DNA from: JACQBY01 sp041486115
GTDB taxonomy: Bacteria > Nitrospirota > Nitrospiria > JACQBW01
Reading direction: 5' to 3'
NCBI GenBank assembly: GCA_041486115.1
Contig: JBGPKT010000046.1
Span: forward strand, 1 to 18,019
Length of the DNA: 18,019 nt
The translations under genes and the position numbers were made by a program. Below the pieces are notes generated by a model that made no database searches, was not told where the DNA came from, and saw only the letters and a list, made by a program, of their open reading frames with translations. Below are positions 14,874 to 18,019 of the stretch, one piece after another (position 1 is the first letter of the stretch; each line of letters begins with the position of its first letter).

Positions 14874-15323
14874 TTATTTGCCGCGGGAGACAGCAGCCGG
14901 CCGTCCTTCTTCTAAATCGAGCAGGTCCACCCAGGTTTTAACGCCTTCCCTTTCCGGGGCGATTTTGTTCCGCAAGCTTACAAAGTATTGCAGGCTTTCC
15001 GGGTTGTCAGGCTGCCGGCTTAGAAACATTTCGTTCCACTGATGGATCTCTTCCGGACTTCGTTTCCGGGCTTTTTGACTAATCCAGTCGGCTAGCTTCG
15101 CGTTTTCCAGTTTTTGCGCCGCCTCATAAAATGCCGCGTCGTTAATTTCCAGAAATTCAAGAAGCCGTTTATCCAGGGGACAGGGATAAATGTACTCCCC
15201 CACGGTCCCCGCGGCTTTGGCCCGGGCCTTGTCCCTCATCCTGGCAAGATGAACATACCCTCCCATGATTTTCCGGGGACTTTCAGGAAACTGTTTTGTC
15301 AGATCCAGCGCTTTATTTTTCAT
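14874..15323 (-). CDS. DUF5069-domain protein
   Basis: A 149-residue soluble protein of unknown function, matching by pattern the DUF5069 family: LDLTKQFPESPRKIMGGY at the start, then ARMRDKARAKAAGTVGEY and CPLDKRLLEFLEI. Two such family blocks span about residues 7-65; the rest is helical and charged. There is no signal peptide or membrane segment. GAGG lies 4 nt before the ATG. It is the last gene of the polyamine operon, 13 bp after the decarboxylase stop, so co-transcription is near certain. Whether it acts in polyamine metabolism is unknown. The reading frame ends at 14874; no clear terminator follows, and the GGDEF-EAL gene converges on it with an 85-bp gap. Confidence 0.8.
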   Translation of the reverse strand: MKNKALDLTKQFPESPRKIMGGYVHLARMRDKARAKAAGTVGEYIYPCPLDKRLLEFLEINDAAFYEAAQKLENAKLADWISQKARKRSPEEIHQWNEMFLSRQPDNPESLQYFVSLRNKIAPEREGVKTWVDLLDLEEGRPAAVSRGK

Positions 15324-15336
15324 TTTTCCTCTTATT

Positions 15337-16857
15337 TTAAGACTGTTTTATCGTACAGATGACCGTGTTGTTTTCGTTCAAGCCATCCACAGTGGCCTTT
15401 AAATCCATCATCTTATAAAGATAATCGAGGATCGGTTGCGTGATAACCTCTCCGGGAACAAGAAGAGGGATTCCGGGGGGATATACCGTAATGATTTCAG
15501 ATGCGATTTTTCCTACGGAATCTCCCAATTGGAGATACTCCGGGTCGGTGAAAAAGGCTTCACGGGGGGTCATCACCGATTGGTTTTTAAACTGGGGAAG
15601 CCCGATAGATTCCAGCGAAGAGGGTTGATGCCCTTTGTAATAATCTTTGGCCATCTCTTTTAACGCTTCGGTCAGGCGGTTTAAATCGTCTTTTCTGTCG
15701 CCAATACTGACGATTACCAGAATGTGGAACGGATCGGCCATTTCAACCTGAATGCCGTATTTGGTGTTTAAGATGGCCGAGGCCTGAAACCCTGACAACC
15801 CCAGATCTTTGACCGAGATCGTCAGCTTAGTCACATCGAGATCGCCCACATTCGAGAACAGGGAGTTTTTTAAGGTATCCCTCCCGAAACAGCTGATCCC
15901 CTCAATTTTATTGATCTTTATCCTGGCATCTTCCGAAAGCCTGATGGCTTTTTCGAGGAGTTTAAGCCCCTCTGTCGCCATTTGCATCCGGGCCAGGTCA
16001 AGAGAAGCCATTAAAATATAAGAAGGGCTGGTGGTTTGTGAAAATTTCAGGACATTCGTTAAGGTCGTGTAATCGACCCGTGGACCCTGGGCATGAAGCA
16101 TCGAGGCCGTGGTCATGCCGCCGATGATTTTATGGGTGCTTTGAACCGTCAGGTCCGCTCCTGCTTCCATCGCGGATATCGGCAGGTCGGGATGAAATTT
16201 GAGATGGGGTCCATGCGCCTCGTCGACCAGGACAACCAACCCGTGATCATGCGCGTATGGGATTATCTGTTCAAGATCGGCACAGATACCGTAATAATTT
16301 GGGCTGGTTAAAAAAATCGCTTTCGCGCCCAGAGGGACATATTCGTCCATCGCGGCTTTGGCCTCTTCAAAGGTGACATTGAGCGATATTTTCAGCTGTT
16401 CGTCAACACCAGGAGAAAAAAAGAAGGGCTGGGCGCCGCTCAAAATCAACCCGGCCAATACCGACTTATGGGCGTTTCTCGCAATTATGACTTTATCGCC
16501 CGGATTGCAAACGGTCATCATCATGGCATGATTTCCGCCGGTCGTTCCGTTCACGAGGAAATAGGACCTTTGGGCTCCGTAAGCTTTTGCGGCCAGGGCC
16601 TGAGCTTCTTTAATGACCCCTTTTGGTTTTTGAAGGGAGTCCACCTCGTCAAGGGTGGTCAGGTCAATGGAGAAAATCCGGGGGCCGACAAATTTACGAA
16701 ATCGGGTAGATATTCCTTTACCGCTTTTATGTCCGGGGGTATGAAACGATACTTTTTTGGATTCTGCCAGGTTGACCATGGCATCGAAAAGGGGAGTTTT
16801 AAAGTGGTCATCCCCTGATCCATCAATAAAGGGGGGCTCTGGAGCGTCGCCTGGCAT
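15337..16857 (-). CDS. Orn/Lys/Arg-type decarboxylase, probably biosynthetic arginine decarboxylase (SpeA/YaaO type)
   Basis: A PLP fold-type I decarboxylase of 506 residues, the short form without the N-terminal receiver-like wing of inducible enterobacterial enzymes. Seen: FHTPGHKSGKG (38-48), NGTTGGNHAM (103-112), the cofactor Asp in VDEAHG (211-216), and the PLP Lys243 in STHKIIGG (240-247). The order in the operon, after speD and speE, suggests it supplies agmatine, or directly putrescine or cadaverine, for aminopropyl transfer. Substrate choice among Arg, Orn and Lys cannot be read from these motifs, though Bacillus-type relatives act on arginine. The ATG lies 5 nt after the speE stop without an obvious Shine-Dalgarno sequence, so coupling is likely. 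No agmatinase or agmatine deiminase gene is in the window. Confidence 0.88.
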   Translation of the reverse strand: MPGDAPEPPFIDGSGDDHFKTPLFDAMVNLAESKKVSFHTPGHKSGKGISTRFRKFVGPRIFSIDLTTLDEVDSLQKPKGVIKEAQALAAKAYGAQRSYFLVNGTTGGNHAMMMTVCNPGDKVIIARNAHKSVLAGLILSGAQPFFFSPGVDEQLKISLNVTFEEAKAAMDEYVPLGAKAIFLTSPNYYGICADLEQIIPYAHDHGLVVLVDEAHGPHLKFHPDLPISAMEAGADLTVQSTHKIIGGMTTASMLHAQGPRVDYTTLTNVLKFSQTTSPSYILMASLDLARMQMATEGLKLLEKAIRLSEDARIKINKIEGISCFGRDTLKNSLFSNVGDLDVTKLTISVKDLGLSGFQASAILNTKYGIQVEMADPFHILVIVSIGDRKDDLNRLTEALKEMAKDYYKGHQPSSLESIGLPQFKNQSVMTPREAFFTDPEYLQLGDSVGKIASEIITVYPPGIPLLVPGEVITQPILDYLYKMMDLKATVDGLNENNTVICTIKQS

Positions 16858-16862
16858 CTATT

Positions 16863-17783
16863 TCAATGATAGGTAAAGAGGGGCGTGTTATCTTCTATGA
16901 TCCGCTCAGTTTTTTCAATTCGCTGACGAATATGTTTGGGAAGCAAAAACTGCCCCTGATGGATCTCTCCATGATAATATTGAAGCTCGCCTTTTACGGT
17001 CCGGGCGATTTTTTCGTCAATCGACTGAGGCGAAAGAGATTGGGGGTCAACTTCTTTAGAGGCCATGGCAAATCCCCATGGCAGCCCGAAAGAAGGGATA
17101 CAGGCCTGATAAGGAGAAACAACCGGAAAAACAGTCTTCAGGGTTTGATAGACGGCGCTGAAATTCAAGAGCGCGTTCGCCGAAGTGGTTCCCGCCTGAA
17201 GCGAAATTACCCCGTTCCTGGTCAGACGATTAAAAACGATTGAATAAAACTCTTTGGTATAAAGAAGGTAGGCCGGCCCTTCTTCAACCGGTTCGGAAAT
17301 GTCAATAATGATGACATCGTACATATCTTTGGTCTCTTCAAGATATTTGCGCGCATCCAGATAGCGGAGCTCCACCCTCGGGTCTTCAAACGAACCCTGG
17401 TGCCAGGCCGGAAGGAGCTCTTTACAGCTTTCGACCACTTCCTGGTCGATATCCACCATTAACACATATTCAACCGATTTGTGCCTGAGAATTTCTCGAA
17501 GCGTCGCCCCTTCCCCTCCCCCGACGACAAAAGCCCTTTTGGGTTTGGGGTGGGTTAACATCATCGGATGGACCAGCGCTTCGTGGTAGATAAACTCGTC
17601 CACCTCGCTCGACTGCATCTTTCCATCCAGAACGAGACAATCGCCATAGCTCCTGGTTCGCATGATTTCCATTTTCTGGAATTTCGTCTGCCTGGAGTAC
17701 AGGATCGTTTCAAGCCCGTGGATATGACCTTCTTCGGGACTTAAAAAATCATGGAACCATTTGTAATTCTTCGGCTCTGCCAT
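16863..17783 (-). CDS. speE: Polyamine aminopropyltransferase (spermidine synthase family)
   Basis: It transfers the aminopropyl group from decarboxylated S-adenosylmethionine to a di- or triamine. The protein has 306 residues, slightly longer than many SpeE. Seen: YHEALVHP (66-73), the nucleotide-binding GGGEGAT (88-94), VDIDQEVV (110-117) and YLDARKYL (141-148). The catalytic loop reads DISEP (161-165) where DSSDP or DxTDP is typical: the first Asp is kept, the second is Glu. GPAYLLYTKEFY follows as in the family. Its start lies inside speD (35-bp overlap) with no strong ribosome site, so coupled translation is likely. The acceptor could be putrescine, agmatine or another amine. The Glu variant leaves this open. 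Confidence 0.92.
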   Translation of the reverse strand: MAEPKNYKWFHDFLSPEEGHIHGLETILYSRQTKFQKMEIMRTRSYGDCLVLDGKMQSSEVDEFIYHEALVHPMMLTHPKPKRAFVVGGGEGATLREILRHKSVEYVLMVDIDQEVVESCKELLPAWHQGSFEDPRVELRYLDARKYLEETKDMYDVIIIDISEPVEEGPAYLLYTKEFYSIVFNRLTRNGVISLQAGTTSANALLNFSAVYQTLKTVFPVVSPYQACIPSFGLPWGFAMASKEVDPQSLSPQSIDEKIARTVKGELQYYHGEIHQGQFLLPKHIRQRIEKTERIIEDNTPLFTYH

Positions 17784-18019
17784 AAGGCGCGACTTCTTTC
17801 AGTGGCTTGTGGGGAAGTTTGACATTTCCACGGGACAAAAGTCCCCGTTTGACTTCAACGATCGATGGACATTTGCACTGGAACTTTTCAATCAGGTAGT
17901 CGGCGGCCACTTGCGGTTGAAGCAGATCTCCGCAGGTAAAAATGTCTACTGCCGCATACTTATATTCTGGCCAGGTATGGATGGTCAGGTGGGATTCCGC
18001 GATAACCACTGCGCCACTG
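17749..18019 (-). CDS. speD: S-adenosylmethionine decarboxylase proenzyme, C-terminal part (cut by window edge)
   Basis: The C-terminal 89 codons or so of a prokaryotic pyruvoyl-dependent AdoMet decarboxylase (SpeH/SpeD class 1), which makes the aminopropyl donor for SpeE. The translation enters the window at SGAVVIAESHLTIHTWPE. Self-cleavage occurs between Glu and Ser of AESH to create the pyruvoyl group. The His of TIHTWPE and the Cys of DIFTCGD are the expected catalytic residues and are present. Only the small beta chain and the last residues of it are missing upstream. The frame is open to the window edge; the GTG at 18009 is an internal Val, not a start. The C-terminal tail (about 20 residues, ending LQMVP) overlaps speE. 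Confidence 0.93.
   Translation of the reverse strand, partial: SGAVVIAESHLTIHTWPEYKYAAVDIFTCGDLLQPQVAADYLIEKFQCKCPSIVEVKRGLLSRGNVKLPHKPLKEVAPYGRAEELQMVP

Overview
The window is chromosomal DNA from a Gram-negative, probably motile environmental bacterium. A type IV pilus retraction ATPase, an outer-membrane porin ending in Phe, PilZ and GGDEF-EAL proteins and a transmembrane chemoreceptor all point to a two-membrane cell with surface behaviour. The mix of housekeeping proteins would fit Nitrospirota or a deltaproteobacterial-grade lineage. That placement is an impression from protein style, not a computed phylogeny.

Layout, left to right. (1) 1-4132, all on the minus strand: the 5' part of pilT, recA, cinA and trxB. 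cinA lies directly upstream of recA. The recA-pilT spacer holds a compact nested repeat element (479-612) made of two 27-bp direct repeats, a central hairpin and inverted ends. (2) 4243-5516, plus strand: a clear promoter, a leader with two hairpins, a PilZ-domain gene, and a PEP-synthase regulatory protein gene (ppsR) that overlaps it by 8 bp. (3) 5531-7328: two divergent paralogous genes for exported cupredoxin-like proteins. Each carries an amicyanin-style Cys-x2-His-x2-Met loop followed by a carboxypeptidase-regulatory-like domain, and each has its own TTGACA-type promoter. (4) 7411-9540, minus strand: a large methyl-accepting chemotaxis protein with four 28-residue repeats and an altered signalling tip. 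(5) 9849-11619, plus strand: a phosphate-selective-porin-like outer-membrane protein and a secreted helical protein of unknown function, probably one operon with a weak terminator. (6) 11993-14788, plus strand: a Cache-like/PAS/GGDEF/EAL protein with both catalytic motifs intact; its codon use looks different from its neighbours, suggesting transfer. (7) 14874-18019, minus strand: a polyamine operon in the order speD (partial), speE, an arginine/ornithine/lysine-type decarboxylase, and a DUF5069 gene, tightly packed or overlapping.

How they work together. The flanks are core functions: recombination and NAD salvage, thiol redox, and polyamine synthesis. The middle (about 4.2-14.8 kb) is richer in regulation and envelope functions: c-di-GMP binding and turnover, chemosensing, periplasmic copper-type proteins and an outer-membrane channel. 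No rRNA, tRNA, CRISPR array, transposase or prophage gene was seen. I found no convincing wholly new multi-gene system. The most unusual items are the nested repeat between recA and pilT, the divergent cupredoxin pair, and the chemoreceptor with altered trimer-contact positions.
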